Assembly (NCBI GenBank): GCA_903873705.1
Contig: CAIQPK010000086.1
Coordinates: 62,001-126,000 of the forward strand
Direction: 5' to 3'
Source: an uncultured Acidobacteriota bacterium
GTDB taxonomy: Bacteria; Acidobacteriota; Terriglobia; Terriglobales; Acidobacteriaceae
Length of the DNA stretch: 64,000 nucleotides
Each line of letters starts with the position of its first letter. The first letter of the stretch is position 1. This document shows positions 43,871 through 51,794 of the stretch, piece by piece. The notes beneath the pieces were generated by a model. It saw only the letters and a program-made list of their open reading frames with translations, was not told where the DNA came from and ran no database searches. A program made the translations under genes and the position numbers.

Positions 43871-44722
43871 ATGTCGAAGCCCGTCCCTCCCCTGAATCAG
43901 GATCCGCGCGCACGCGAAGCGCTTGCGCAGGCCGCGGCCATCATGGCCCGTCTGCGCGCGCCGGACGGTTGTCCATGGGACCTCGAACAAACCTTCGACA
44001 CCATCAAGCGCCACACCCTGGAAGAAACCTACGAAGTCTTCGACGCCATCGAGCGACGTAACTGGCCCGACCTGAAAGACGAGCTCGGCGACCTCCTGCT
44101 GCAAGTACTCTTCTATGCCCAGATGGCCGCCGACGAAGGCCACTTCACCATCGCCGACGTCGCCGAAAACCTGAACGCCAAGCTCATCCGCCGCCACCCC
44201 CACATCTTCCCTCCGAAAGACGGGGTCGCCACCGAAGCCACCACTCCTGACGCCGTCCTCCGCAACTGGGAGCAGATCAAGCAGGAAGAGAAGCGCTCGA
44301 AACCTGCCGCCGAATCCATGCTCGACGACATCCCTCGCTCCATGCCCGCCACGCTCGAAGCCCACAAGCTCGGCTCCAAAGCCGCTAAGGTCGGCTTCGA
44401 CTGGCCCGACGCCTCCGGCCTCTTCGCCAAAATGGACGAAGAACTTGCAGAGCTCATGGTCGAAGTCGAAGCCAAACACAACGACAACGTCGAAGCCGAA
44501 TTCGGCGACCTCATGTTCACCGCCATGAACCTCGCCCGCCATCTCAACGTCGACGCCGAGTCCGCCCTCCGCCGCAGCAACGTCAAATTCCGAGCCCGCT
44601 TTCTCGCCATGGAACGCATCGCCGGCGGCCGCGAAGGCCTCGCGCAGCTTCCGCCCGAAGAGCTCGAAGCCTTGTGGTCGCAGGCCAAGCGCGCCGAAAA
44701 TAAAGCAGGAGAAAAAGTTTGA
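43871..44722 (+). CDS. mazG: Nucleoside triphosphate pyrophosphohydrolase MazG
   Basis: Hydrolyses (d)NTPs to monophosphates, removing aberrant nucleotides. Two MazG halves: the first has GCPWDLEQTFDTIKRHTLEETYEVFDAIE and DELGDLLLQVLFYAQMA (metal-binding EExxE and ExxD), the second EELAELMVEVEAKHNDNVEAEFGDLMFTAMNLARHL. 283 residues. It shares TTGA with the next gene's start, so it heads the operon leading to the racemase genes although the functions differ. Confidence 0.93.
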   Translation: MSKPVPPLNQDPRAREALAQAAAIMARLRAPDGCPWDLEQTFDTIKRHTLEETYEVFDAIERRNWPDLKDELGDLLLQVLFYAQMAADEGHFTIADVAENLNAKLIRRHPHIFPPKDGVATEATTPDAVLRNWEQIKQEEKRSKPAAESMLDDIPRSMPATLEAHKLGSKAAKVGFDWPDASGLFAKMDEELAELMVEVEAKHNDNVEAEFGDLMFTAMNLARHLNVDAESALRRSNVKFRARFLAMERIAGGREGLAQLPPEELEALWSQAKRAENKAGEKV

Positions 44723-45501
44723 ACGGGTCCACACCGGCCACGCAACCCACGCCAATCATCCGCATCGAACCGCTCACCACCATCGAGCAGTTCGATCGCT
44801 GCGTCGAGCTGCAGGAGATCGTCTGGCACTATGACATCGCCTCGATGATGACCCAGAAAGTCTTCCTCCTCGCCGCCCACATCGGTGGCCAGGTCCTCGG
44901 CGCCTTCGATGGCAACACGCTAGTCGGCTATGCGATGTCGCTGCCCGGCGTGCGCAACGGCCATGCTTACCTCCATTCGCACCACCTCGCCGTGCTAGCC
45001 GACTGGCGCAACTACGGTGTAGGCCGCCGACTCAAACTCGCGCAGCGTGACGACGCCCTCGCCCGTGGCTTCGCCATGATGGAGTGGACCTTCGATCCGC
45101 TCGAAATCAAGAACGCCCACCTCAACTTCGCACGCCTCGGTGCCATCTCCCGACGCTACATGCCCAACTTCTACGGCACGTCCGTCTCTCCACTCCACGG
45201 CGGTCTTCCCACCGACCGCATCGTCGCCGAGTGGTGGCTCAACTCCGACCGCGTCACCCGCATCCTCGCGGGCGAGCAGCCCACCATGCACGTCACCGAG
45301 CACGTCGACGTCCCCGCAGAAATCGCCGAGTGGAAAGCCTCCGACGCCACCCGCGCCCGGGCTCGCGCTCTCCAGGCCGCCAACCAGGCGGCGCTGCAAT
45401 CCGCCTTCGCCCGCGGCCTCGCCGTCATCGGCTACGAGCGCAACGCCCACGACGACGGCCGCTTTCTGCTCGGCGTCTGGAACGAGCCCTTCGTCTACTA
45501 G
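44719..45501 (+). CDS. GNAT N-acyltransferase (D-amino-acid N-succinyltransferase candidate)
   Basis: 260 residues, a large GNAT protein. The acyl-CoA-binding segment is HHLAVLADWRNYGVGRRLKLAQRDDALARG, with MEWTFDPLEIKNAHLNFARLGAISRRYMPNFYG typical of the COG3375-like group. The TTG start overlaps the mazG stop; AGGAG lies upstream. In Geobacillus kaustophilus a GNAT succinyltransferase sits with N-succinylamino-acid racemase and a desuccinylase to convert D- to L-amino acids. The gene order here supports the same role; direct evidence is lacking. Confidence 0.78.
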   Translation: MNGSTPATQPTPIIRIEPLTTIEQFDRCVELQEIVWHYDIASMMTQKVFLLAAHIGGQVLGAFDGNTLVGYAMSLPGVRNGHAYLHSHHLAVLADWRNYGVGRRLKLAQRDDALARGFAMMEWTFDPLEIKNAHLNFARLGAISRRYMPNFYGTSVSPLHGGLPTDRIVAEWWLNSDRVTRILAGEQPTMHVTEHVDVPAEIAEWKASDATRARARALQAANQAALQSAFARGLAVIGYERNAHDDGRFLLGVWNEPFVY

Positions 45502-45510
45502 GAGCAACGC

Positions 45511-46203
45511 ATGAGCCAACACATCGGAATCGTCGCCTGCTCCGCCGAAGGCGCCGCGCTCTGCTATCGCACCATCTGCGTCGAAGGCGCCGCGCTGATG
45601 GGAGCGCATGACCATCCCGAAGCCTCTCTGCACACCCACTCACTCGCGACCTACGTTAAGTGCCTCGACCGTGACGACTGGCAAGGTGTCGCCGACCTCA
45701 TGCTTTCTTCCGCGCACAAGCTCGCCAGCGCCGGCGCCGACTTCCTCATCTGCCCCGACAACACCATCCACCAGGCCATGCCTATCGTCGTCCCAAACTC
45801 CCCGCTCCCATGGCTGCACATCGCCGAGGTGGTCGCGCAAGCGGCCGCCAGCTGTGGCTTTTCACGTCTCGGCATCACCGGCACCCGCTGGCTGGTAGAA
45901 AGCAACGTCTACCCCGAAAAGCTTGCCGCACACGGCCTGGATTTCCGACGCCCGAGCCCCGCCGACCGCGCGGAAATCAACCGCATCATCATGGACGAGT
46001 TGGTTTACGGCGTCCTCAGGTCCGAATCCGTCGCTATCTTTCAACGCATCATTTCCGGGCTGAAAGCGGAAGGTTGCGACGCGGTCGTGCTCGGCTGCAC
46101 AGAAATCCCGCTGTTGATGAACGACGAAAACTCCCCACTCCCCACGCTCGACTCCACACGCCTGCTCGCCCGCGCTGCTCTCGCTCGCGCCCTCGTATCC
46201 TAA
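45511..46203 (+). CDS. Aspartate/glutamate racemase superfamily protein
   Basis: 230-residue member of the PLP-independent racemase fold. The second catalytic cysteine is intact (VVLGCTEIPLL). The first motif reads FLICPDNTIHQAM: the residue directly before Asn-Thr, normally the catalytic Cys (CNT), is Asp, and a Cys lies two positions earlier. The altered site may change substrate or reaction. ITGTRWLVES and the C-terminal STRLLARAALARAL are family-like. It is 9 bp after the GNAT gene and 18 bp before the enolase-superfamily gene. Confidence 0.85.
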   Translation: MSQHIGIVACSAEGAALCYRTICVEGAALMGAHDHPEASLHTHSLATYVKCLDRDDWQGVADLMLSSAHKLASAGADFLICPDNTIHQAMPIVVPNSPLPWLHIAEVVAQAAASCGFSRLGITGTRWLVESNVYPEKLAAHGLDFRRPSPADRAEINRIIMDELVYGVLRSESVAIFQRIISGLKAEGCDAVVLGCTEIPLLMNDENSPLPTLDSTRLLARAALARALVS

Positions 46204-46221
46204 GCTCTGAAAGGTCTCCCG

Positions 46222-47349
46222 ATGAAAATTGAAGCCGTCCATCTCCGCGAAGTAAACATGCCGTTAGCGCACCCGTTCGAAACCAGCTTCGGCGTCACCA
46301 CCGGCCGCCGCATCCTGCTCGTCGAGCTCATCTGCGAAGGCCGCTCCGCCTGGGGTGAGTGCGTCGCCGGAGAGCACCCCTACTTCTCCGACGAGATGAT
46401 CGACACCGCCTGGCATATCACCGAGACTGAGCTCGTTCCGCGCCTGCTGGCCGCCGACCTCAACGACGGTCGCGACTGCCCCGCGCTCTTCGAGCAGGTC
46501 CGCGGCCACCGCATGGCCAAGGCCGCTCTCGAAAACGCCGTCTGGGAGCTCGACGCGATGCGGCAGGGAATTGCCCTCTCCAAACTCCTCGGCGGCACCC
46601 GCGAAATCATCCCCTGCGGCGTCTCCATCGGCATCCAGCCCACCCCCGAAAAGCTGATGCAAAAGATCGAAACCGAAGTCGCCGCGGGCTATCAGCGCAT
46701 CAAGCTCAAGTGCAAGCCCGGCTGGGACGAAGCCATCTTTACCGAAGCCCGCAAGCGCTGGCCAGACATCCTGATGAGCTGCGACGCCAACTCCGCCTAC
46801 CGCCTGTCTGACGCTCCTCGCATCGCCACCTGGGACCGCTTCAATCTCCTCATGATCGAGCAGCCCCTCTGGTACGACGACTTCTACTTCCACACCGAAC
46901 TCCAGAAGCAGATCAAGACCGCCATCTGTCTCGACGAGTGCATCCGCAACCGCCGCGACGCCCAGGCCGCGCTCGAGCTTGGCAGCGGACGCATCATCAA
47001 CATCAAGGTCGGTCGCGTTGGCGGCTTCACTGAGGCCATCGCCGTCCACGACGTCGCACAGCAGTTCGGTGTCCCCGTCTGGTGTGGTGGCATGTTGGAA
47101 ACCGGCATCGGCCGCGCGCACAACATCGCGCTCTCGTCGCTGCCCAACTTCTCGCTTCCCGGCGACGTCTCCGCCTCCCAACGCTACTGGACGGAAGACA
47201 TCATCGCCCCTGAAGTCACGGTCAGCGCATCCGGCGAAATCGTTGTCCCCACCTCGCCCGGCCGTGGCTTCGAGGTCCTCCCCGAGCGCATCGAGAGCCT
47301 CACCGTTCGCCGCCAGACGCTCCGCCGCAACGCCGCCGTCTCCAGCTAA
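46222..47349 (+). CDS. Enolase-superfamily N-acylamino-acid racemase / o-succinylbenzoate synthase
   Basis: 375 residues in the MenC/NSAR group. Catalytic features are in order: FETSFGVTTG (capping loop), KLKC in RIKLKCKPG (KxK acid-base pair), SCDANSAYRL (Asp), MIEQPLWYDD (Glu), CLDECIRN (Asp) and NIKVGRVGG (Lys). OSBS and N-succinylamino-acid racemase activities often occur in the same protein. No other menaquinone gene is adjacent; the GNAT and racemase neighbours favour amino-acid racemisation. Confidence 0.88.
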   Translation: MKIEAVHLREVNMPLAHPFETSFGVTTGRRILLVELICEGRSAWGECVAGEHPYFSDEMIDTAWHITETELVPRLLAADLNDGRDCPALFEQVRGHRMAKAALENAVWELDAMRQGIALSKLLGGTREIIPCGVSIGIQPTPEKLMQKIETEVAAGYQRIKLKCKPGWDEAIFTEARKRWPDILMSCDANSAYRLSDAPRIATWDRFNLLMIEQPLWYDDFYFHTELQKQIKTAICLDECIRNRRDAQAALELGSGRIINIKVGRVGGFTEAIAVHDVAQQFGVPVWCGGMLETGIGRAHNIALSSLPNFSLPGDVSASQRYWTEDIIAPEVTVSASGEIVVPTSPGRGFEVLPERIESLTVRRQTLRRNAAVSS

Positions 47350-48275
47350 CGCAGTGGGATCGGCGTCGCCAGCAGAATGTGGACGGCTTCCTGGTAAGTC
47401 ACCGGCGCCGGCAATAGCTGGAACGACGAGGCGTCCATCTGCGACTTCTGCTGCACCGTCTTTAGCATCATCTCGCGCACCGTAAGGTTTGAGCGCAGGT
47501 GCGAGTACGCCCAGCGATCGCCCCCGGCATTCGCCTGTTCAAACTCCACCGTCCCTCCGGGGTAAACCCGCGCCACCACGCCCCAGCCAAAGTCGACTGG
47601 CCGCAACACGTGAGCCTCAAGGCGCGTCACCCGCCGCGACTTGCTGTCGATCCACGCCCGGCCCTCCAGCCCGGTGAGAACATTCTCGATCATCGCCGCC
47701 GGCCTAAAGGCGGGGTCAGGCTTGAAGTCAATCACCACCGCCGGCGTGCTCGCGCCAGGTAACTGGGGCTGCCCCGGTGTGTAGCTGAACAACATCGCAT
47801 GAGGCAGCTTCCTGACGAGTGTCAACGAGTAATTCCGCGCCGCGTCGTCGCGTTTGTGATGCTTGATAAAGTCGCTCGGCGAAGCCAGCATGGCATTCAA
47901 CCGCTCGCGCTCCAGCGCGTCTTCAGCCGCGGTGATCGGCTGTCCATTGCGTTCCACCAGCCGGGCTACCGCCCCCTGCCGGGTTTCGATCGTGTCGCGG
48001 GTCGTATCGTTCCGGGTGTCGACCTTGTGCATGCGATAACGCAACGGAAAGCTGCCATCGTCATGGATGATCCGTTCCTCGTTAGCCGCTGCAGACTCCA
48101 CCCATGCGACCGGCGGGTTGGCGCTAAGGTCTACCCCATCCACGCCCCCGGCTGCCAATACTCGGCGGTCGTGCGCGATGGTCAGCATGGTCGCCGCACT
48201 TACTGCTGTCCACGCGGCAAAGTAGACCGCCTTGCTGACCGGACGACGCCATGAGCCTGTAAAGTTTTGTAACAT
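47346..48275 (-). CDS. Membrane-anchored/exported protein of unknown function
   Basis: 309 residues from the ATG at 48275 (MLQNFTGSWRRPVSKAVYFAAWTAVSAATML, a signal/anchor), with a GTG seven codons earlier as alternative. The rest reads like a beta-rich envelope domain: FPLRYRMHKVDTRNDTTRDTIETRQGAVARL, LPHAMLFSYTPGQPQ, LTGLEGRAWIDSKSRRVTRLEAHVLRPVDFGWGV. The overall pattern recalls outer-membrane lipoprotein-sorting folds, but I cannot assign a family. Its stop overlaps the convergent racemase gene's stop (CTAA). Confidence 0.75.
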   Translation of the reverse strand: MLQNFTGSWRRPVSKAVYFAAWTAVSAATMLTIAHDRRVLAAGGVDGVDLSANPPVAWVESAAANEERIIHDDGSFPLRYRMHKVDTRNDTTRDTIETRQGAVARLVERNGQPITAAEDALERERLNAMLASPSDFIKHHKRDDAARNYSLTLVRKLPHAMLFSYTPGQPQLPGASTPAVVIDFKPDPAFRPAAMIENVLTGLEGRAWIDSKSRRVTRLEAHVLRPVDFGWGVVARVYPGGTVEFEQANAGGDRWAYSHLRSNLTVREMMLKTVQQKSQMDASSFQLLPAPVTYQEAVHILLATPIPLR

Positions 48276-48328
48276 CAATACCAAAGTCTCACTCACACTT
48301 TAGACGCATAGCAACGCACCGTAGTAGT

Positions 48329-48357
48329 TTGTCTTGCGTTGGCGGCTTGCGTATAGT
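48329..48357 (+). promoter_or_regulatory. Sigma70-type promoter of the bactofilin gene
   Basis: TTGTCT (48329-48334), 17-nt spacer, TATAGT (48352-48357). One of the few clear -35/-10 pairs in the window; the transcript would have a leader of about 60 nt containing the inverted repeat at 48375 and the AGGAG ribosome site at 48408. Confidence 0.6.
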
Positions 48358-48374
48358 TCCGCCTAGCTGCAACA

Positions 48375-48392
48375 GTGTAATTTCTGTTACAC
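48375..48392 (+). promoter_or_regulatory. Inverted repeat in the bactofilin leader
   Basis: GTGTAA / TTACAC with a 6-nt centre, 18-35 bp downstream of the -10 element. Could be an operator or an mRNA hairpin. Confidence 0.4.
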
Positions 48393-48422
48393 CACGGATG
48401 CGCCGGCAGGAGATCGAAGACG

Positions 48423-48923
48423 ATGAACGCAGTCGAAAACAGGACGATAGTCGGCAAGTCGGTGAGAATCACCGGCGATGTGTCTGGCAGCGAAGATTTT
48501 ACTCTCGATGGAGAACTTCTCGGCACCATCAGCCTGCCCACGGCGCGCCTGACTATCGGACCGGCAGCCTTGTTGCGAGGCCAGGTTGCCGCCCAGGACG
48601 TCGTCATCCATGGCCGTCTCGAAGGCGATGTTCGCGCTGCCGGTCGCGTGGAACTGCGCTCCAGCGCAGTCGTACTCGGCAATATTTACGCTGACCGGCT
48701 CTCGATTGAAGACGGCGCGTCGCTGCGCGGTGAAGTCGACCCCGCCCGCGCCGGTGAACCGCTCCTGCCGTCTACCAGGGCGTCAGCTCCTGCAGCAGCG
48801 CAGGTTCCGGCGGCGTTAGCTGCACTGCGCAATGCGTTGGATGAGTTGGACAGCGTGAACCTGCCGCTTAGCGGTAACGCGGACGACCAACCTGCCTCGT
48901 TATTCGCTGAAACCGAAGCCTGA
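48423..48923 (+). CDS. Bactofilin (polymer-forming cytoskeletal protein)
   Basis: 166 residues. The bactofilin core (about 8-110) is a right-handed beta-helix: TIVGKSVRITGDVSGSEDFTLDGELLGTIS...GRLEGDVRAAGRVELRSSAVVLGNIYADRLSIEDGASLRGEV. Bactofilins polymerise without nucleotide and scaffold cell-wall enzymes or chromosome-positioning proteins at the membrane. The C-terminal ~55 residues are Ala/Pro-rich and probably flexible. AGGAG precedes the ATG by 10 nt. It is followed after 24 bp by the methyltransferase-like gene, so the two probably form an operon. Confidence 0.93.
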   Translation: MNAVENRTIVGKSVRITGDVSGSEDFTLDGELLGTISLPTARLTIGPAALLRGQVAAQDVVIHGRLEGDVRAAGRVELRSSAVVLGNIYADRLSIEDGASLRGEVDPARAGEPLLPSTRASAPAAAQVPAALAALRNALDELDSVNLPLSGNADDQPASLFAETEA

Positions 48924-48947
48924 GTATCCACACCCCGGGGGCAACAC

Positions 48948-49580
48948 GTGAGTTTTTTCCGCAAGGACGATAAGACAAGCAATCCAAAAATGGTTGATCG
49001 CCCTCCGCGTAATTCGAGCGGATGGCGGGATATTCTCGCTTATCTCAAAGAAACCGAGTCGCTCCGCGTGCTCGATTTCGGCGCCACATCGTCGCACAAC
49101 ATCAATTACCTCACCGGCATGGGCCACAGTGTTTATATGGCGAATGTGGTGCAGGAAGCCGCGCGGCCGGAGTGGTTGAAAGTACCCGAAGAAGGCGGTC
49201 CGGCCCGCTTTGATGTGGAAGGATTTGTTGAGGCCAACCTGAATTTCTCAGGAAGGGACTTCGACGTGGTTCTCGTTTGGGATACCGCGGACTATCTTCC
49301 CCAGGAGTTGGTTCCGGCACTTTTCGAAAAACTCCACCAGTTATTACGTCCCAGCGGCCGCCTGCTGGCCTTTTTTCATGGCGCACCGCCCAGCCCGCAG
49401 ACACCATTTGCCCGCTATCAACTTACTGACAGCGAGCAGCTGTTGCTACTGGCATCAGGCACGTTTCCTTTTCAGCAGACCTATCAGACGCGCCAGATCG
49501 AGAAGTTTCTGAAGGGCTATGCCAGCTTTAGATTTTTTCTCGGCAAAGACAATATTCGGGAAGTCATCGCGGTGCGTTAG
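48948..49580 (+). CDS. Methyltransferase-like protein with degenerate SAM motif, bactofilin partner
   Basis: 210 residues. The order of elements fits a class I methyltransferase: LRVLDFGATSSHNINYLTGMGHSVYMANV (motif I region), DFDVVLVWDTADYLP, LFEKLHQLLRPSGRLLAFFHG. Motif I normally reads LDxGxGxG; here LDFGATSSHN lacks the later glycines, so SAM binding is doubtful. The start is GTG. Located in a probable operon with bactofilin and ending at a strong terminator, it may be a structural or signalling partner. Function unknown. Confidence 0.78.
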   Translation: MSFFRKDDKTSNPKMVDRPPRNSSGWRDILAYLKETESLRVLDFGATSSHNINYLTGMGHSVYMANVVQEAARPEWLKVPEEGGPARFDVEGFVEANLNFSGRDFDVVLVWDTADYLPQELVPALFEKLHQLLRPSGRLLAFFHGAPPSPQTPFARYQLTDSEQLLLLASGTFPFQQTYQTRQIEKFLKGYASFRFFLGKDNIREVIAVR

Positions 49581-49623
49581 TCAAGCGAAACGTTCCGTAA
49601 CCGTTTACTGCGAATTAATCAGC

Positions 49624-49652
49624 GAAAGGGCCGCGGTTGCGGCCCTTTCTTT
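49624..49652 (+). terminator. Intrinsic terminator after the bactofilin operon
   Basis: A perfect 11-bp stem GAAAGGGCCGC / GCGGCCCTTTC with a GGTT loop, then TTTACTTT. It lies 44 bp after the methyltransferase-like gene and 12 bp before the stop of the convergent AT-hook gene, so it may serve both. Confidence 0.85.
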
Positions 49653-49663
49653 ACTTTCCCATC

Positions 49664-49951
49664 TTATTTTGCTGTTTCTTTGCGGCGTTCTGCCCAGCGA
49701 CGCTTCATCGCTTCGGCGATCCGCTTGCGGCCTTCCGGGCTCAATTTCCGCTTTGCAGGCTTCGCGGCTTTTGCAGTCTTCGCCGTCGTTGCTGCCTTCG
49801 CAACATTCTTGCTGCCCTTAGGACGCCCACGGCGCCCGGTCTTGGCAACTCCCGGTACCACGGAGCTCGAGAGACCAGTCAAAGTAGCTTTTACTCCTTG
49901 CAGCTTCGCAATTTCTGCGTCGATGTCGGCAATGATACGACGTACGTCCAT
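49664..49951 (-). CDS. Small AT-hook, histone H1-like DNA-binding protein
   Basis: 95 residues: an N-terminal helical part (MDVRRIIADIDAEIAKLQGVKATLTG), an AT-hook-like GRRGRPKGSKN, an Ala/Lys-rich stretch resembling bacterial histone H1 tails, and the ending LSPEGRKRIAEAMKRRWAERRK, a motif seen in many small acidobacterial proteins. Nucleoid or plasmid-like DNA compaction is the likely role (inference). AGGGAGA precedes the ATG. Confidence 0.8.
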   Translation of the reverse strand: MDVRRIIADIDAEIAKLQGVKATLTGLSSSVVPGVAKTGRRGRPKGSKNVAKAATTAKTAKAAKPAKRKLSPEGRKRIAEAMKRRWAERRKETAK

Positions 49952-50179
49952 AAATTCTCCCTGAAACGAAAATGGTAGGAAATCAAAAGTCCTTTGACTT
50001 ACTCAAGCACGATACACAGTCATACCTACAAGAGCAAACTACTTTCCGCCGTTTTCTTTATTTTCGATTCCCTTTAGACCGACCTAACGCACGCTATGAC
50101 CGGGGCCAACACTTAACGAATACTTAACACAAACGCGAAAGCGGGTGGATGATATTTTCGCGCTGTTATCCTATGCGGG
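49952..50179. other. AT-rich divergent promoter region
   Basis: 228 bp with no gene and noticeably lower GC than the surroundings. It must carry the promoters of the AT-hook gene (left) and lnt (right). It has a short direct repeat, ACTTAAC, at about 50110 and 50123. TTATCC 8 nt before the lnt ATG may be its -10. No clear -35 is seen. Confidence 0.4.
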
Positions 50180-51790
50180 ATGCGTTCCATTTCTTTGCGC
50201 CAGTGGCTGCTGGTCATGGCTTCATCTCTCCTGCAGACCCTCCCCTTCGCGATGGCAGGTCCAGTTCCCTCGTGGCGCAGAATGTTTTGCTGGATTGCAT
50301 TAGCTCCCTTGTTAATAGCATTGCTGGCGACGCGCCGGGATGGCGCACGGCTACCCGTTCGCCAGGCAGTACTCATAGCTTATGTTTCAGGCATTCTCTG
50401 GTATCTCGCAAACTGCTACTGGATATTTCAGACAATGTATCTGTACGGCGGTCTTCCCAGGCCCGTCGCCCTCGGAATATTGCTCTTATTCGCGCTGTAT
50501 CTCGGCCTCTACCATGCGCTCTTCGGCGGCCTACTCGCACTCATCCATCGCCAAACCGGATTGATCGCAGCCCTGTTCGCCGCACCGTTTCTGTGGGTCG
50601 CTATTGAGCTGGCGCGCGCACGCGTCACCGGGTTTCCCTGGGATCTCCTGGGCTACGCACAGGTTGACAACGGCCTTCTTACCCAGCTAGCTCCTGTCGG
50701 CGGCGTCCTGCTGTTGAGCTTTATCGTTGCTGCCGTCTGCGCGTTATTTGCAGCAGCTTGCCTTTTGCCGAGACACCTTCTTCGCCCCACCTTCGCTGCT
50801 GCAATAGTATTGGCTACTTGCCTTCAACTCGGGACGCTTTACCAATCATCACAAGACCCGGCTGCGCACCACGCCACACTCTTACAGGAAAACCTTGCCG
50901 TCGGCGCACCCGGACGAGATGTGGAAGTTCTTTCCATGCAGGAAAAGTACCGGCAATTCGTCTCGCTAAGTCACTCAGCCAAAATAGTGTGGCTGCTCGA
51001 ACCGGGTGTGCTCAAAATGGGTGCCGCGGATAAGCTGGAGAACGACTTCATCATTTGGCCTGAAGCGCCGGCAGACTTTGCTACCACCGATCCGACTTTT
51101 CGTGCCCAGCTAGGCGCACTCGCAGCACAAACGCACACGCCCGTTGTGGTGGGCAGTATCGGCGTTGATGCGGACCCGAGTGCCGAACTCGGCTATCGCG
51201 AGTATGGTTCCGCTGCATTTTTCAATAGCTCCGGGGCCTACACCGGCCGCTACGACAAAATCCATCGCGTCCCATGGGGAGAGTACGTTCCCTACAAGCA
51301 GCTATTTTCCTTTGCCGGGAAGCTCATTTCGGGTGTGGGCAACATGGAAGCCGGAACGGAACACAAAGTATTCCGAGCTAACGATCACAACTTCAGTGTT
51401 TTTATCTGCTATGAGTCCATCTTCGGCGACGAAGTGCGGACTTTTGTGAACAACGGCGCGGAAGTCCTGATCAACATTTCCGACGACGGCTGGTACGGGG
51501 ACACCGGAGCCCCGTGGCAGCATCTCGACATGGCCCGCATGCGCGCGATCGAAAACCGCCGCTGGATTCTCCGCGACACCAACACCGGCGTCACCACGGC
51601 CATAGATCCTCACGGCCGTGGCATCTTCATTGCGCCACGCCACGTCCGGGCCGCGTTCAATTTTCCCTTCAACTACCGCAGCGACGTCACCTTCTACACC
51701 CGTCACGGCGACTGGTTCGCCTGGCTCTGCGTCATCGTCTCCGCGGGCCTGCTCGCCATGGGATTTACACGGCGCTCCGAAGTACACTAG
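50180..51790 (+). CDS. lnt: Apolipoprotein N-acyltransferase
   Basis: Adds the third acyl chain to the N-terminal cysteine of lipoproteins in the inner membrane. An N-terminal bundle of about six helices is followed by the nitrilase-like domain with the triad Glu in IIWPEAPADF, Lys in GRYDKIHRVPWGEYVP, and Cys in FSVFICYESIFGD. 536 residues is usual. Lipoproteins encoded in this same window (27841-30525, 61649-63145) are potential substrates. It precedes prfB by only 4 bp. Confidence 0.94.
   Translation: MRSISLRQWLLVMASSLLQTLPFAMAGPVPSWRRMFCWIALAPLLIALLATRRDGARLPVRQAVLIAYVSGILWYLANCYWIFQTMYLYGGLPRPVALGILLLFALYLGLYHALFGGLLALIHRQTGLIAALFAAPFLWVAIELARARVTGFPWDLLGYAQVDNGLLTQLAPVGGVLLLSFIVAAVCALFAAACLLPRHLLRPTFAAAIVLATCLQLGTLYQSSQDPAAHHATLLQENLAVGAPGRDVEVLSMQEKYRQFVSLSHSAKIVWLLEPGVLKMGAADKLENDFIIWPEAPADFATTDPTFRAQLGALAAQTHTPVVVGSIGVDADPSAELGYREYGSAAFFNSSGAYTGRYDKIHRVPWGEYVPYKQLFSFAGKLISGVGNMEAGTEHKVFRANDHNFSVFICYESIFGDEVRTFVNNGAEVLINISDDGWYGDTGAPWQHLDMARMRAIENRRWILRDTNTGVTTAIDPHGRGIFIAPRHVRAAFNFPFNYRSDVTFYTRHGDWFAWLCVIVSAGLLAMGFTRRSEVH
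51783..51788 (+). promoter_or_regulatory. Candidate -10 element of a leaderless promoter (prfB)
   Basis: TACACT ends 6 nt before the prfB ATG at 51795. It lies across the lnt stop region, so prfB may have its own promoter despite following lnt closely. Confidence 0.45.
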
Positions 51791-51794
51791 AACC

